Shown piece by piece: positions 1-8,817 of a stretch of 46,529 bases of DNA. The position numbers and the translations under genes were made by a program. The notes under the pieces are model-generated. The model had not been told where the DNA came from. It worked only from the letters and a program-made list of their open reading frames with translations, and did not search any database. Position 1 is the first letter of the stretch. Every line of letters starts with the position of its first letter. Where the stretch lies: positions 1 through 46,529 of the forward strand of contig MNCZ01000038.1 of NCBI GenBank assembly GCA_001914695.1. Direction: 5' to 3'. This stretch comes from Gammaproteobacteria bacterium 13_2_20CM_66_19 (GTDB lineage Bacteria; Pseudomonadota; Gammaproteobacteria; Steroidobacterales; Steroidobacteraceae).

Positions 1-473
1 CAGCGGGCGCAGTGCGGCGGATTCACCTCGGACACCTGGACCTGGCCGGCGCCGGCCGCAGGGTCGGGAAACACCAGCTCGCGCAGCCGGAACTCCTTCT
101 CCCCGTCGTCGAACTCCATCGTCTCGACGACCCGGAAGCCCCGCTGCGCGGGGCTGCCGTTGAAAGTCAGGATGATACGGGCATCCGGTCCGAAGAGAAT
201 GACGCGCGGATTTTCCGGCGTCGCCCCCTGGAGACTGCGGCTCTCGAACATGAGCGCGTAGCGGCTGCGCTGCGGGGCCGGGAGCGCCGCCAGCAGCTCC
301 TCGACACTGCCGATATCCTGACTCCTGACGAGCGTCAGCAGCGCTGGGAAGTCGAAGCCTCCGGCCCGCACGGCGGGCGCGGCGAGCGCCGTGCCAGCCA
401 GCAGACACAGGATGCAGCGCAGGGCGCCCGGGGCGGCGCCTACGGGCCGGAGCGGATTGCCGGCGTCACTCAT
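1..473 (-). CDS. Exported hypothetical protein, 3' part off the window (possible CxxCH protein)
   Basis: Reading leftward from an ATG at 473, 157 codons stay open to the window edge, so the gene is cut there. Residues about 15-40 form a signal peptide (hydrophobic CILCLLAGTALAA, then an Ala-rich cleavage zone). The mature part has a regular domain-like composition (segments PRVILFGPDARIILTFNG and ELVFPDP). The last readable residues are NPPHCAR followed by a codon beginning TG, most simply Cys, giving C-A-R-C. If the next residue is His this would be a haem-binding CxxCH site, which I recall in similar short periplasmic proteins, but the base is outside the window. No strong ribosome site is visible before 473. 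The gene is divergent from the histidine kinase at 707, with 233 bases between them. Function is not recognised. Confidence 0.7.
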   Translation of the reverse strand, partial: MSDAGNPLRPVGAAPGALRCILCLLAGTALAAPAVRAGGFDFPALLTLVRSQDIGSVEELLAALPAPQRSRYALMFESRSLQGATPENPRVILFGPDARIILTFNGSPAQRGFRVVETMEFDDGEKEFRLRELVFPDPAAGAGQVQVSEVNPPHCAR

Positions 474-706
474 TTTGTTGAGGCGGTCACGCCGCACGGA
501 TGTCGGCCTTTGTAGCTTGGCAAAGCGTGACCCGTCTCCCGGTTTCTGCCCCAGGCAACATGTTATCGCTTCACCGTGCGTGGAAGCCGGCGATCCTGCC
601 GTCACGCGCAGGACGTGACCTGCCTCACATTCAGGAGCCTCATGCTTTTAGTCGGTCATACCAGCCATTTGCGGGTGCCAGCGGGGCCCGTCTGCGGGAG
701 GACGCG

Positions 707-2560
707 ATGCGGCGCTCGACGGACCGCCTGATCGCGCTGCAGTTCCTTGCGGTGGCCGTGCCCATTGCTTTCGTGCTGCTCGCGCAGATGGCGGCAGACG
801 CCCGCCGCGCCGCCGCGCTCGAGCAGTCGCGCCCGCTGCGCACGCTCGCCAACGAGGCGCGCGCCAACTATCGCACCTTCACCAACGGCGCCGCGGATGC
901 GGTGGACACGGGAGCGCTGGGGCGGCAGTCCGCGGAGGCGCTGAACACCACCGCAGCGCTCCTCGCCCGGCTCGCCGAGCGCGGCGAGGCGGCAGCGCTC
1001 GGCGATACGCCGGGGCAGGTGGCGGATCTGGCGGCGCAGGTGGCGAGCGGCGCCACGCTCGAGCGGCTGATGGCGCTGCGTCCGCAGATCGCGCGCGCCG
1101 ACCACGAGACACGCGCCATCGACGAGAGCTTCGAGCGGCGCGACGCCGCGGTCGTGCAGGACGCGGTCGAGTCGGCGCGCGTGCAGAAGCAGGAGGTGAG
1201 CCTGGCGCTCCTCATCAGCGGGGTGCTCACGGTCGTCTTCGTGCTCGCGACGCGGCGGCGGCTGCGGCGGCAGCTGGAGGCGGACGCCGCCATCGAGCGG
1301 CGGCGCCGCGCTGAGCTCGAGACCGTCGAGATCCGCTTCCGTGTGGCGACGCGCGCGGCGCGCGCGGGTGTCTACGAGATGGACGAGAGCGGCGGCACGG
1401 TATGGTGGAGCGACACCATGAATGAGCTCTACGGGGTGTCGGCGGGGAATTTCCAGCCGACGTTGAGCGGCTGGCTCGAGCTGATTCACCCCGCGGACCG
1501 CGACGGCGCGCGTGCGGCGATGACCGCCGCGATGCGGGAGCGCAAACCGCTGCGCACCCAGTACCGCGCCGTACGCCCGGACGGGAGCATCGCTCACCTG
1601 GAATCCGTCGCCGCGGTGGTCGGCGACCCGGCCGGCGAGGGGGTGCGCATGGTGGGCATCGATCTCGACGTCACCGAGCGTGTCGCGGCCCAGCGTCGCG
1701 AGGACGTCCTGCAGCAGCAGCTGCGCGACGCCTCGAGACAGGCAGGCATGGCCGACGTGGCCACGAGCGTGCTGCACAACGTCGGCAACGTGCTGAACAG
1801 CGTCAACGTCTCGGCGAACCTGGTGGCGGACAGCCTGAAGCGATCGCGCGCGGCAGGGCTCACCCGGGTCGTGGCGCTCCTCGAGGAGCACCAGGGCGAT
1901 CTCGGGAGCTTCGTGGCGCACGACGCGCGGGGCAAGGTGCTGCCGGTGTACCTGGCGGAGCTGTCGCGTCACCTGAGCGCCGACAACAGTAACGCGCTGC
2001 AGGAGCTCGATGCCCTCAGGGGCAACATCGACCACATCAAGGACATCGTGACCATGCAGCAGCGCTACGCCAAGCTCGGTGGCGCAGCCGAGCCTATCGA
2101 CGTGGGACGCCTCGTCGAGGAGAGCCTGCGGATCAACGCTAGCGCCTTCGAGCGTCACGCCATCGAAGTGGTGCGCCGGTTCGCGGACGTGCCGCAGATC
2201 ACCGTCGACAAGCACAAGGTGCTGCAGATCCTCGTCAACCTGCTGCGCAACGCCAAGGACGCCTGCGACGCTGCGGGCGAGCGCGAGCGGCGGGTGACCC
2301 TGAGCGTCGGGCGGTGCGCGACCGGAGTGCGCGTCGCGGTCGCCGACAACGGCGTCGGCATCGCCGCCGAGCACATGAGCCGCATCTTCACTCACGGCTT
2401 CACCACCAAGAAGACCGGGCACGGCTTCGGGCTGCACAGCGGCGCGCTCGCCGCCAGGGAGATGGGCGGCGTGCTGCGCGTCGAGAGCCCGGGCTTGGGT
2501 TGCGGCGCCACTTTCGTCGTCGAGCTGCCCCTTGGGCCACCCGGGAACGCACATGCCTAG
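707..2560 (+). CDS. Membrane PAS sensor histidine kinase
   Basis: A 617-residue two-component sensor. The ATG at 707 is chosen because GGGAGGA lies four bases upstream and it places a membrane helix (residues 8-28) at the N terminus. An upstream in-frame start at 500 would add a non-protein-like leader. A periplasmic helical region follows, then a second helix (about 166-182), a coiled coil, a PAS domain (about 208-328) and the kinase core. The phospho-acceptor region reads VLHNVGNVLNSV with His357, the HNxGNxLN form of the H-box rather than the common HExxxP form. The ATPase part shows an N-box (LVNLLRNAKDA), VADNGVGI and a HGFGLH glycine loop, so it looks active. It overlaps the response-regulator gene by eight bases, so the two very likely form a pair. 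The signal sensed is unknown. Confidence 0.9.
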   Translation: MRRSTDRLIALQFLAVAVPIAFVLLAQMAADARRAAALEQSRPLRTLANEARANYRTFTNGAADAVDTGALGRQSAEALNTTAALLARLAERGEAAALGDTPGQVADLAAQVASGATLERLMALRPQIARADHETRAIDESFERRDAAVVQDAVESARVQKQEVSLALLISGVLTVVFVLATRRRLRRQLEADAAIERRRRAELETVEIRFRVATRAARAGVYEMDESGGTVWWSDTMNELYGVSAGNFQPTLSGWLELIHPADRDGARAAMTAAMRERKPLRTQYRAVRPDGSIAHLESVAAVVGDPAGEGVRMVGIDLDVTERVAAQRREDVLQQQLRDASRQAGMADVATSVLHNVGNVLNSVNVSANLVADSLKRSRAAGLTRVVALLEEHQGDLGSFVAHDARGKVLPVYLAELSRHLSADNSNALQELDALRGNIDHIKDIVTMQQRYAKLGGAAEPIDVGRLVEESLRINASAFERHAIEVVRRFADVPQITVDKHKVLQILVNLLRNAKDACDAAGERERRVTLSVGRCATGVRVAVADNGVGIAAEHMSRIFTHGFTTKKTGHGFGLHSGALAAREMGGVLRVESPGLGCGATFVVELPLGPPGNAHA

Positions 2561-4499
2561 CCACCCCCTGCGTATCACCCGCCGGGTGCTCGTCGTCGAC
2601 GACAACGCGGCCATCCACGAGGACTTCCGCAAGATCCTCGGCGGCAATACCGAGAGCAGCGCGGAGCTCCTGGCGGCCGAGCGGCTGCTGCTAGGTGAAG
2701 CGGCCCCCGGCGTCGCGCGCCCGGCATTCGAGATCGACACCGCGCTCCAGGGGCAGGAAGGCGTGGCGCGGGTCAGGCACGCGCTCGAGGAGGAGCGCCC
2801 CTACGCGATGGCGTTCATCGACATGCGCATGCCGCCCGGCTGGGACGGCCTGGAGACGATTCTCCGCCTGTGGGAGCTCGATCCGCACGTGCAGGTCGTC
2901 ATCTGCTCGGCGCACTCCGATTACGACTGGACCGAGGTGGTCGCGCGTCTCGACCATTCCGACAAGCTGCTGGTCATCAAGAAGCCGTTCGAGCCCATCG
3001 AGGTGCTGCAGTGTGCCAACGCGCTGACGCGCAAGTGGGACAACGAGCGGACACTGCGCCGTCAGGTCGAGCATCTGGAGCACGTCGTGGAGGCCCGCAC
3101 CCAGGGACTGGAGGCCGCCAATAAGCAGCTCCGTCACCTCGCGAGCCACGACGCCCTCACCGGCCTGCCGAACCGCGTGTTGCTGGACGATCGCCTGTCG
3201 CAGGCGGTGGCCCACGCCGAGCAGGACGGACACAGCTTCGGGGTCGCCATGTTCGATCTCGACCGCTTCAAGGTCGTCAACGACTCGCTGGGACACCGCG
3301 CCGGGGATGCGCTCATCAAGGAAGTGGCGCACCGCCTGGCGGGCGTCGCGCGCGGCACTGACACGGTGGGGCGCCTCGGCGGGGACGAGTTTCTGTTCAT
3401 CATGGACCGCCTGGCGAAGCGCGAGGACGCGGAGCACATCGCGCGGCGCGCCGTCAAGGCGCTCGAGCTCCCGATCCGCCTCGACGGCGTCGACCTGCAC
3501 ACCTCCGCGAGCATCGGCATCGCCATGTTTCCGGCCGACGGCAAGAGCGCGGAGGGGCTCATCGCCAACGCCGACGCCGCCATGTACTGCGCCAAGCAGC
3601 GCGGCCGGAACAACATTCAGTGCTACGCGGAAGGCATGAATTCCGCGACCCAGGAGCGGGTGAAGCTGGAGAGCGACCTGCACCAGGCGCTCTCGCTCAA
3701 GCAGCTCGAGCTGCACTACCAGCCGAAGGTCGACACCAAGACCGGCCTCATTCACGGCGTCGAGGCGCTGGCACGCTGGCGGCATCCGCAGCGGGGCCTC
3801 GTGCCGCCGGGGGAATTCATCCCGCTGGCGGAGTCGTGCGGGCTGATCGACGGGATCGGCGAGTGGGTGGTGCGCGAGAGCTGCCGGCAGGCGCGCGCCT
3901 GGCAGCTCGAGGGGCTACCGCCGCTGCGCGTAGCGGTCAATCTGTCGGCGTTCCAGTTCCGGCACGGGAACCTCCTGCAGATGATCCGCGAGGCGCTGCA
4001 GGCCGCACAGCTCGAGCCGCGCTTTCTCGAGGTCGAGATCACCGAGAGCGCGCTGATGAGCGACCCGGAAGAATCCGTGACGATTCTCGAGCAGTTGAGC
4101 CGCATGGGCGTGGTGGTATCGGTCGACGACTTCGGCACCGGCTATTCCAGCATGAGCTACCTGCGACGCTTCCCGATCGACAAGCTGAAGATCGACCGGG
4201 GGTTCATCGCCGAGCTGATATCGCGGGCCGACGACGCCTCGATCGTGAGAGCGATCGTCTCGCTCGCGCATAGCCTGCGCCTCAAGGTGGTGGCCGAGGG
4301 CGTCGAGACCAGCGAGCAGCTCAACGTGCTCCGATCCCTCGGCTGCGATCAGTACCAGGGCTTCTGCTTCAGCCCCGCGGTGCCGGCGGCCCAGTTTGCC
4401 GCGCTGCTGCGCGAGTCGCAGCAGAAGACCGGCCCCGCGCCCGACTCCCCGCTGGACCGCACCTACAGCAAGCTCGCCTACCGGCCGCCGCGCGCCTAG
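2553..4499 (+). CDS. Response regulator with GGDEF and EAL domains (c-di-GMP turnover)
   Basis: A 648-residue cytoplasmic protein whose ATG at 2553 overlaps the kinase stop by eight bases. The receiver domain (about 10-155) has the acidic pair D16-D17, a phospho-acceptor D90 in FIDMRMPP and K144 in KKPFE, with an unusually long segment between the first strand and D90. A coiled coil (about 160-195) leads to an intact GGDEF domain (GGDEF at 276-280) with an RxxD inhibitory site five residues before it (R267-D270). The EAL domain is also intact (EAL 404-406, then EITES and DDFGTGYSS). Both making and breaking c-di-GMP are therefore possible; which activity dominates, and how phosphorylation switches it, cannot be read from sequence. 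The partner is the upstream kinase. Confidence 0.92.
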   Translation: MPSHPLRITRRVLVVDDNAAIHEDFRKILGGNTESSAELLAAERLLLGEAAPGVARPAFEIDTALQGQEGVARVRHALEEERPYAMAFIDMRMPPGWDGLETILRLWELDPHVQVVICSAHSDYDWTEVVARLDHSDKLLVIKKPFEPIEVLQCANALTRKWDNERTLRRQVEHLEHVVEARTQGLEAANKQLRHLASHDALTGLPNRVLLDDRLSQAVAHAEQDGHSFGVAMFDLDRFKVVNDSLGHRAGDALIKEVAHRLAGVARGTDTVGRLGGDEFLFIMDRLAKREDAEHIARRAVKALELPIRLDGVDLHTSASIGIAMFPADGKSAEGLIANADAAMYCAKQRGRNNIQCYAEGMNSATQERVKLESDLHQALSLKQLELHYQPKVDTKTGLIHGVEALARWRHPQRGLVPPGEFIPLAESCGLIDGIGEWVVRESCRQARAWQLEGLPPLRVAVNLSAFQFRHGNLLQMIREALQAAQLEPRFLEVEITESALMSDPEESVTILEQLSRMGVVVSVDDFGTGYSSMSYLRRFPIDKLKIDRGFIAELISRADDASIVRAIVSLAHSLRLKVVAEGVETSEQLNVLRSLGCDQYQGFCFSPAVPAAQFAALLRESQQKTGPAPDSPLDRTYSKLAYRPPRA

Positions 4500-4615
4500 A
4501 CGCTTCCCGCCCCGCACGCCTCGCCGTGTCGCATCAGGTCAACGCTCCGGCGCGTGCGGCCGCTTAAACCGCCCGGACGGCGCTAGCATCCCAGGGTCGC
4601 GGGGGTGCGTTCGCC

Positions 4616-7600
4616 GTGGACAGCCTGAAGTGGTCGAGCCGCAGTCCGATCGGGGTCATCGTCATTGCGGTGTTCCTCGGCCTGGTCGGCCTCTTGAGCC
4701 TCGGCCGCCTGCCGCTGCAGCTCTTCCCGGACATCAACAAGCCCGAGCTCTCGATCCAGGCGGGCTGGCGCACCGCGTCTCCCGAGGAAGTCGAGTCGGA
4801 GCTCCTCGAGCCGCTCGAGAGCGTCTTACAGGGCATGGCCGGCGTCGAGGAGATCGAGGGCAACGCCTTCCCCGGCCAGGCGCAGGTGAAGCTGCGCTTC
4901 GCACTCGGAACGGACATGAAGAATGCGCTCGTCGAGGTGATCGGGCGCATCAACCGACTGCCGCCGCTGCCGCGGGATGCCGACCGCCCGAGCGTCTCGC
5001 TCGGCGGTGACGGCAACACCAACGAGACGCTGTCCTGGTTCTTCGTGCAGCTGCTGCCGGGCACCTCAGGTCCGATCGAGGCGCAGCGGCGCTTCATCGA
5101 GGACACCGTACGCTCGCGGCTCGAAGCGATTCCGGGAGTCGCGGCCGTCGAGGTGAACGCGGGGCCGCCCGACAACGTGCGCATCACGCTCGACCTGGCG
5201 CGCGCCGCGGGACTTGGCATCAGTGTCCCGGACGTGGCCAGCCGCGCCGCGAGCGCGACCAACGTGTCCGGCGGCCAGCTCGACGTCGGCCGGCGCCAAT
5301 ATACGCTGCGCTTCACCGGACGCTTCTCGCCTGAGCAGCTCGGAGCGCTGGTGCTCGCGTGGCGCGAGGGCCGCCCGGTGCGCCTCGCCGACCTGGCCAC
5401 GATCGATGTCCGGCCGCCGACGCGGCAGTTCTTCGCCTACCAGAACGGCAACCCGGCGATCGGCATCCGGGTGCTGCGGGCCAACGGCGCCAACGTGCTG
5501 GCGACGCTCGACGCCGTCAAGGCCGCGGTCGCAGAGCTGCGCGCCGGGCCGCTCACGGCCCATGGGCTCGGCATCGAGCAGTCCTTCGACGCGTCGCTGT
5601 TCATTCGCCGCGCGGTGCGGCTGCTCACGGAGAACCTGGTGGTCGGGGCGCTGCTCGCACTGCTCGTGGTGTGGTGGTTCATGCGCGAGTGGCGCGTCAC
5701 GCTGCTGATCGCCGCCACCATCCCGGTGTGCCTGTGCGCAACCTTCGTCGTGCTCGATCTCTGCGGCCGGAGCCTGAACGTCATTTCGCTCGCCGGGCTC
5801 GCGTTCGCGGTGGGCATGGTGGTCGAGGGAGCGATCGTGGTCTCCGGCAACGTGGTGCGCCTGCGCGAGGGCGGGACGCCGCTGGATGAGGCGACGAGGA
5901 CCGGGGCCCGCCAGGTCGCCGGCGCGCTGCTCGCCTCCACCGCCACGACGGTCGCGGTGTTCGTGCCGGTATTGTTTTTGAAGGACGTCGAGGGCCAGCT
6001 GTTCGGCGATCTGGCGCTCACGATCTCGATCGCCGTGGCGATCTCGGTCGTGGCCGCGCTCACCCTGTTGCCCGTGGCCCTGAGCTTCGCGCTCGACCGC
6101 CCGCTGCCTCCTAGCGGCTACGGTCAGGGCTGGCCCTGGCTCACCGAATGGGTGCTGCGGGTGACCGACACGCGCGCCAGGCAGCTCTCGTGGATCGCAG
6201 GGCTCCTGGTCTTTCCACTGCTGCTCACGTGGTGGATGCTGCCGCCGCTCGATTACCTGCCGCCGGTCAAGCGCGCGGCCATCGATGCGTTCTTCGACTT
6301 TCCGCCGGGCATGAGCTCGGAGGCCGTCAATCGGGAGCTCCTGCCGACGATGCTGGAGCGGATGCGACCCTACATGGAGGGCAGGCAGGAGCCGCGACTC
6401 AAGAACTGGTACATCCTCACCTGGCCGGGAGGCGGCACGATCGGCGCGCGCGTGATCGAGGAGCGCCGCATCGGCGAGCTCGAGCGGCTGGTGCGGGACA
6501 AGATCGTCGTCGGCCTGCCGGATACGCGGGTATTCACGGTCGAGGGAGACCTGTTCGGCGGCATCGGTGGCTCGGCCCGCTCGGTCGGCATTCACCTGCA
6601 AAGCGAGGACACCGCAAGGCTCAACCGCGTGGCACTCGAGGGCCGCTCGCTGCTCGAGAAGCTGTTCCCCGGCGCCGCCGTGCAGAGCTTCCCCAACCCC
6701 GACGACGTGGCGCTCGAGTTGCACGCGGTGCCCGACGACCGGCGGATCGCGGAGGTGGGCTGGGACCGGGCGACGCTCGGGACCGTGGTGCGTGCCGTGG
6801 GGGAGGGGGCCTGGCTCGGAGAGTATTTCGACGGCAAGTCGCGGCTGCCGATCATCCTGCGCTCGAGCGAGGGCACGACGCCCGAGGACCTGTCGAACGC
6901 GCCGCTGATGACGCCGGCAGGACTCGTCGTGCGACTCGGGGATCTGGTGCAGCTCTCGACGGTGCTCGGGCCGCCGGCAATTCGCCGCCTCAACCACCGG
7001 CGCACCGTGACGCTCACCGTGGATCCCCCGGCGTCGCTGTCGCTCGAGACAGTGCTGAGCACGATCGATGCAAAGGTACTGCCGCCGCTGCGCGCCCACA
7101 TGCCGCCCGACGGTTCGATGCGCCTCGCCGGCAGCGCCGACAGCCTGAGTCAGACGCTCGCGGCGATGAGCCGCGTGTTCGCGCTGGCCCTCATCGTGCT
7201 GCTGCTCCTGATGACGGTCCTGTTCCGCTCGGTGCGCGACAGCGTCATCGTGCTGCTGACCGTGCCGCTCGCTCTGGTCGGCGGAGTGTTCGGGCTGCGG
7301 CTGCTCGACCTCGTGAAATTCCAGGCGCTCGATCTGCTCTCGATGATCGGTTTCGTGATGATGATCGGCGTCATCATCAACCACGCGATACTGCTCGTGG
7401 CCGCGGTCCGCAGCGCCGAGGCCGAGGGCGCGACGCTCGATGAGGGGATTCGCGCGGGGCTCCAGCAGCGCCTGCGCGCCATTCTCGCCAGCACGCTCAC
7501 CGGGGCGCTGGGAGCATTGCCGATGGCGGTGAATCCCGGACCCGGCAGCGTCATCTACCGGGGACTGGCCGCCGTCAACATCGGCGGCGTGGTGATCAGT

Positions 7601-7705
7601 CTGGTGTTCAGTCTGGTGCTGATACCGGCGCTGATGCGGCTGCTGCGCGCGCGTGGCCGCACTGAAGCCGCCGCTGCGCCGGACGCCTCGCTGGTGAGGT
7701 CGTGA
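4616..7705 (+). CDS. RND-family efflux permease with atypical proton-relay residues
   Basis: A 1029-residue inner-membrane pump protein of the AcrB superfamily, with the usual two halves: a first helix, a large periplasmic loop and six helices in each. Near the start it has the family pattern LPLQLFPDINKPELSI. It starts at GTG 4616. In AcrB-type pumps helix 4 carries an Asp-Asp pair and helix 10 a Lys that relay protons; here helix 4 reads GMVVEGAIVV (E404, G405) and helix 10 reads GVIINHAIL (N922). One acidic residue is kept, as in the heavy-metal and NolG-like branches, so it may still be proton driven. The substrate is unknown. The adaptor gene overlaps its stop by four bases (GTGA), and its order, permease before adaptor, is the reverse of the usual one. 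No outer-membrane channel gene is nearby. Confidence 0.92.
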   Translation: MDSLKWSSRSPIGVIVIAVFLGLVGLLSLGRLPLQLFPDINKPELSIQAGWRTASPEEVESELLEPLESVLQGMAGVEEIEGNAFPGQAQVKLRFALGTDMKNALVEVIGRINRLPPLPRDADRPSVSLGGDGNTNETLSWFFVQLLPGTSGPIEAQRRFIEDTVRSRLEAIPGVAAVEVNAGPPDNVRITLDLARAAGLGISVPDVASRAASATNVSGGQLDVGRRQYTLRFTGRFSPEQLGALVLAWREGRPVRLADLATIDVRPPTRQFFAYQNGNPAIGIRVLRANGANVLATLDAVKAAVAELRAGPLTAHGLGIEQSFDASLFIRRAVRLLTENLVVGALLALLVVWWFMREWRVTLLIAATIPVCLCATFVVLDLCGRSLNVISLAGLAFAVGMVVEGAIVVSGNVVRLREGGTPLDEATRTGARQVAGALLASTATTVAVFVPVLFLKDVEGQLFGDLALTISIAVAISVVAALTLLPVALSFALDRPLPPSGYGQGWPWLTEWVLRVTDTRARQLSWIAGLLVFPLLLTWWMLPPLDYLPPVKRAAIDAFFDFPPGMSSEAVNRELLPTMLERMRPYMEGRQEPRLKNWYILTWPGGGTIGARVIEERRIGELERLVRDKIVVGLPDTRVFTVEGDLFGGIGGSARSVGIHLQSEDTARLNRVALEGRSLLEKLFPGAAVQSFPNPDDVALELHAVPDDRRIAEVGWDRATLGTVVRAVGEGAWLGEYFDGKSRLPIILRSSEGTTPEDLSNAPLMTPAGLVVRLGDLVQLSTVLGPPAIRRLNHRRTVTLTVDPPASLSLETVLSTIDAKVLPPLRAHMPPDGSMRLAGSADSLSQTLAAMSRVFALALIVLLLLMTVLFRSVRDSVIVLLTVPLALVGGVFGLRLLDLVKFQALDLLSMIGFVMMIGVIINHAILLVAAVRSAEAEGATLDEGIRAGLQQRLRAILASTLTGALGALPMAVNPGPGSVIYRGLAAVNIGGVVISLVFSLVLIPALMRLLRARGRTEAAAAPDASLVRS

Positions 7706-8817
7706 GCGCGTCCCGGGCGCGGCTTGTGGGCCACCCCTCGAGAGCCGCGCTCGCGGGGATCGCCGCCGCATCGGCGCTCACCGGGGCGCACGCCGCCGAC
7801 GGCCCGCCGCCGAGCGCGCCGCGCGTGGTGGTCGAGGTCGGCACGGTGAGCGTCCGCCCGGTGACGGTCAACAGCTGGATCCCGGGCTCGATCGTGAGCC
7901 GCGCCGACGCCCGCATTGCGAGCGTGATCGGGGGCCGGGTGATGTGGATTGCCGAGGTGGGTACGCGCGTCAGGGAGGGCGACCCGATCGCGAGGCTCGA
8001 CGACACGATGCCGCGGTTGCGGGCCGAGGATCTGCGTGCGCAGGTTGCGCGTGTGCGTGCCCAGCGCGAGGTCGCCAGCTCGCAGCTCGAGCGCTTCAAT
8101 CGCCTGGCCGCAACTCAGGCGCTGAGCGCCAGCCAGCTCGAGGACGCGCGCGCGCAGCGCGAGGTGTCGGCCGAGGACGTCGCCCGCGCGGAGGCGCAGC
8201 TCGAGCAGGCGCAGTACGAGACGAGTCAATCGGTAATCCGCGCTCCATTCCCCGGGGTCGTGACCGAGCGCTTCATACAGCGCGGCGAGTACGTGCAGAT
8301 CGGCGCCGCGACCGTGCGGCTCGTCAACACCACGGACATCGAGGCGCGCGCCACCGCCGCGCTCGCGCTCGCCGCCAATGTCCGCCCCGGACAGCAGGTC
8401 ACGGTGCGCGAGCACGGCGTCGAGCGCGGGGGCCTGGTGCGCACCGTGGTCCCCGTGGGCGACGATCGCTCGCGCCAGTTCGAGGTGCGCGTCACGCTCG
8501 CGGATCCGCACTGGCTGGTCGGGACCCCGGTCGAAGTCAGCCTGCCCTCGAGCGCCGCGCGCACCGCGGTCACCGTGCCGCGTGACGCCCTCGTCATCCG
8601 GCAGAATCGCTCCTACGTGCTGCGCGTCACGCGCGCCGACACGGTCGAGCAGCTCGACGTGACGCCGGGCGTCGGCATGGAGGATGCGGTGGAGGTGAGC
8701 GGTCCCCTCTCGCCCGGAGATCGATTGGTGATCCGCGGCGGCGAGCGGCTGACGGCCGGACAGGCCGTGCGCGTCATCAATCCGACGCAGCGCGCGGTCC
8801 AGCTGCACCCCGGCTAG
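7702..8817 (+). CDS. RND efflux periplasmic adaptor (HlyD/MFP family)
   Basis: A 371-residue membrane-fusion protein starting at GTG 7702, which overlaps the permease stop by four bases and so is probably translationally coupled. Residues 1-32 include an Ala-rich signal peptide ending near AHA. Next come the lipoyl half-motifs (IGGRVMWIAEVGTRVREGDPI and VIRAPFPGVVTERFIQ) flanking a helical hairpin with alternating Glu/Arg/Gln (about 108-175), then a beta-barrel and a membrane-proximal domain (about 200-371). It should link the permease at 4616 to an outer-membrane channel encoded elsewhere. The gene ends four bases inside the end of the convergent permease gene on the other strand, leaving no room for a separate terminator. 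Confidence 0.9.
   Translation: MSASRARLVGHPSRAALAGIAAASALTGAHAADGPPPSAPRVVVEVGTVSVRPVTVNSWIPGSIVSRADARIASVIGGRVMWIAEVGTRVREGDPIARLDDTMPRLRAEDLRAQVARVRAQREVASSQLERFNRLAATQALSASQLEDARAQREVSAEDVARAEAQLEQAQYETSQSVIRAPFPGVVTERFIQRGEYVQIGAATVRLVNTTDIEARATAALALAANVRPGQQVTVREHGVERGGLVRTVVPVGDDRSRQFEVRVTLADPHWLVGTPVEVSLPSSAARTAVTVPRDALVIRQNRSYVLRVTRADTVEQLDVTPGVGMEDAVEVSGPLSPGDRLVIRGGERLTAGQAVRVINPTQRAVQLHPG

Noticed and set aside
656-2740. A 694-codon minus-strand frame opposite the histidine kinase
   Set aside because: The sense strand has clear PAS and kinase motifs; the antisense product has none.
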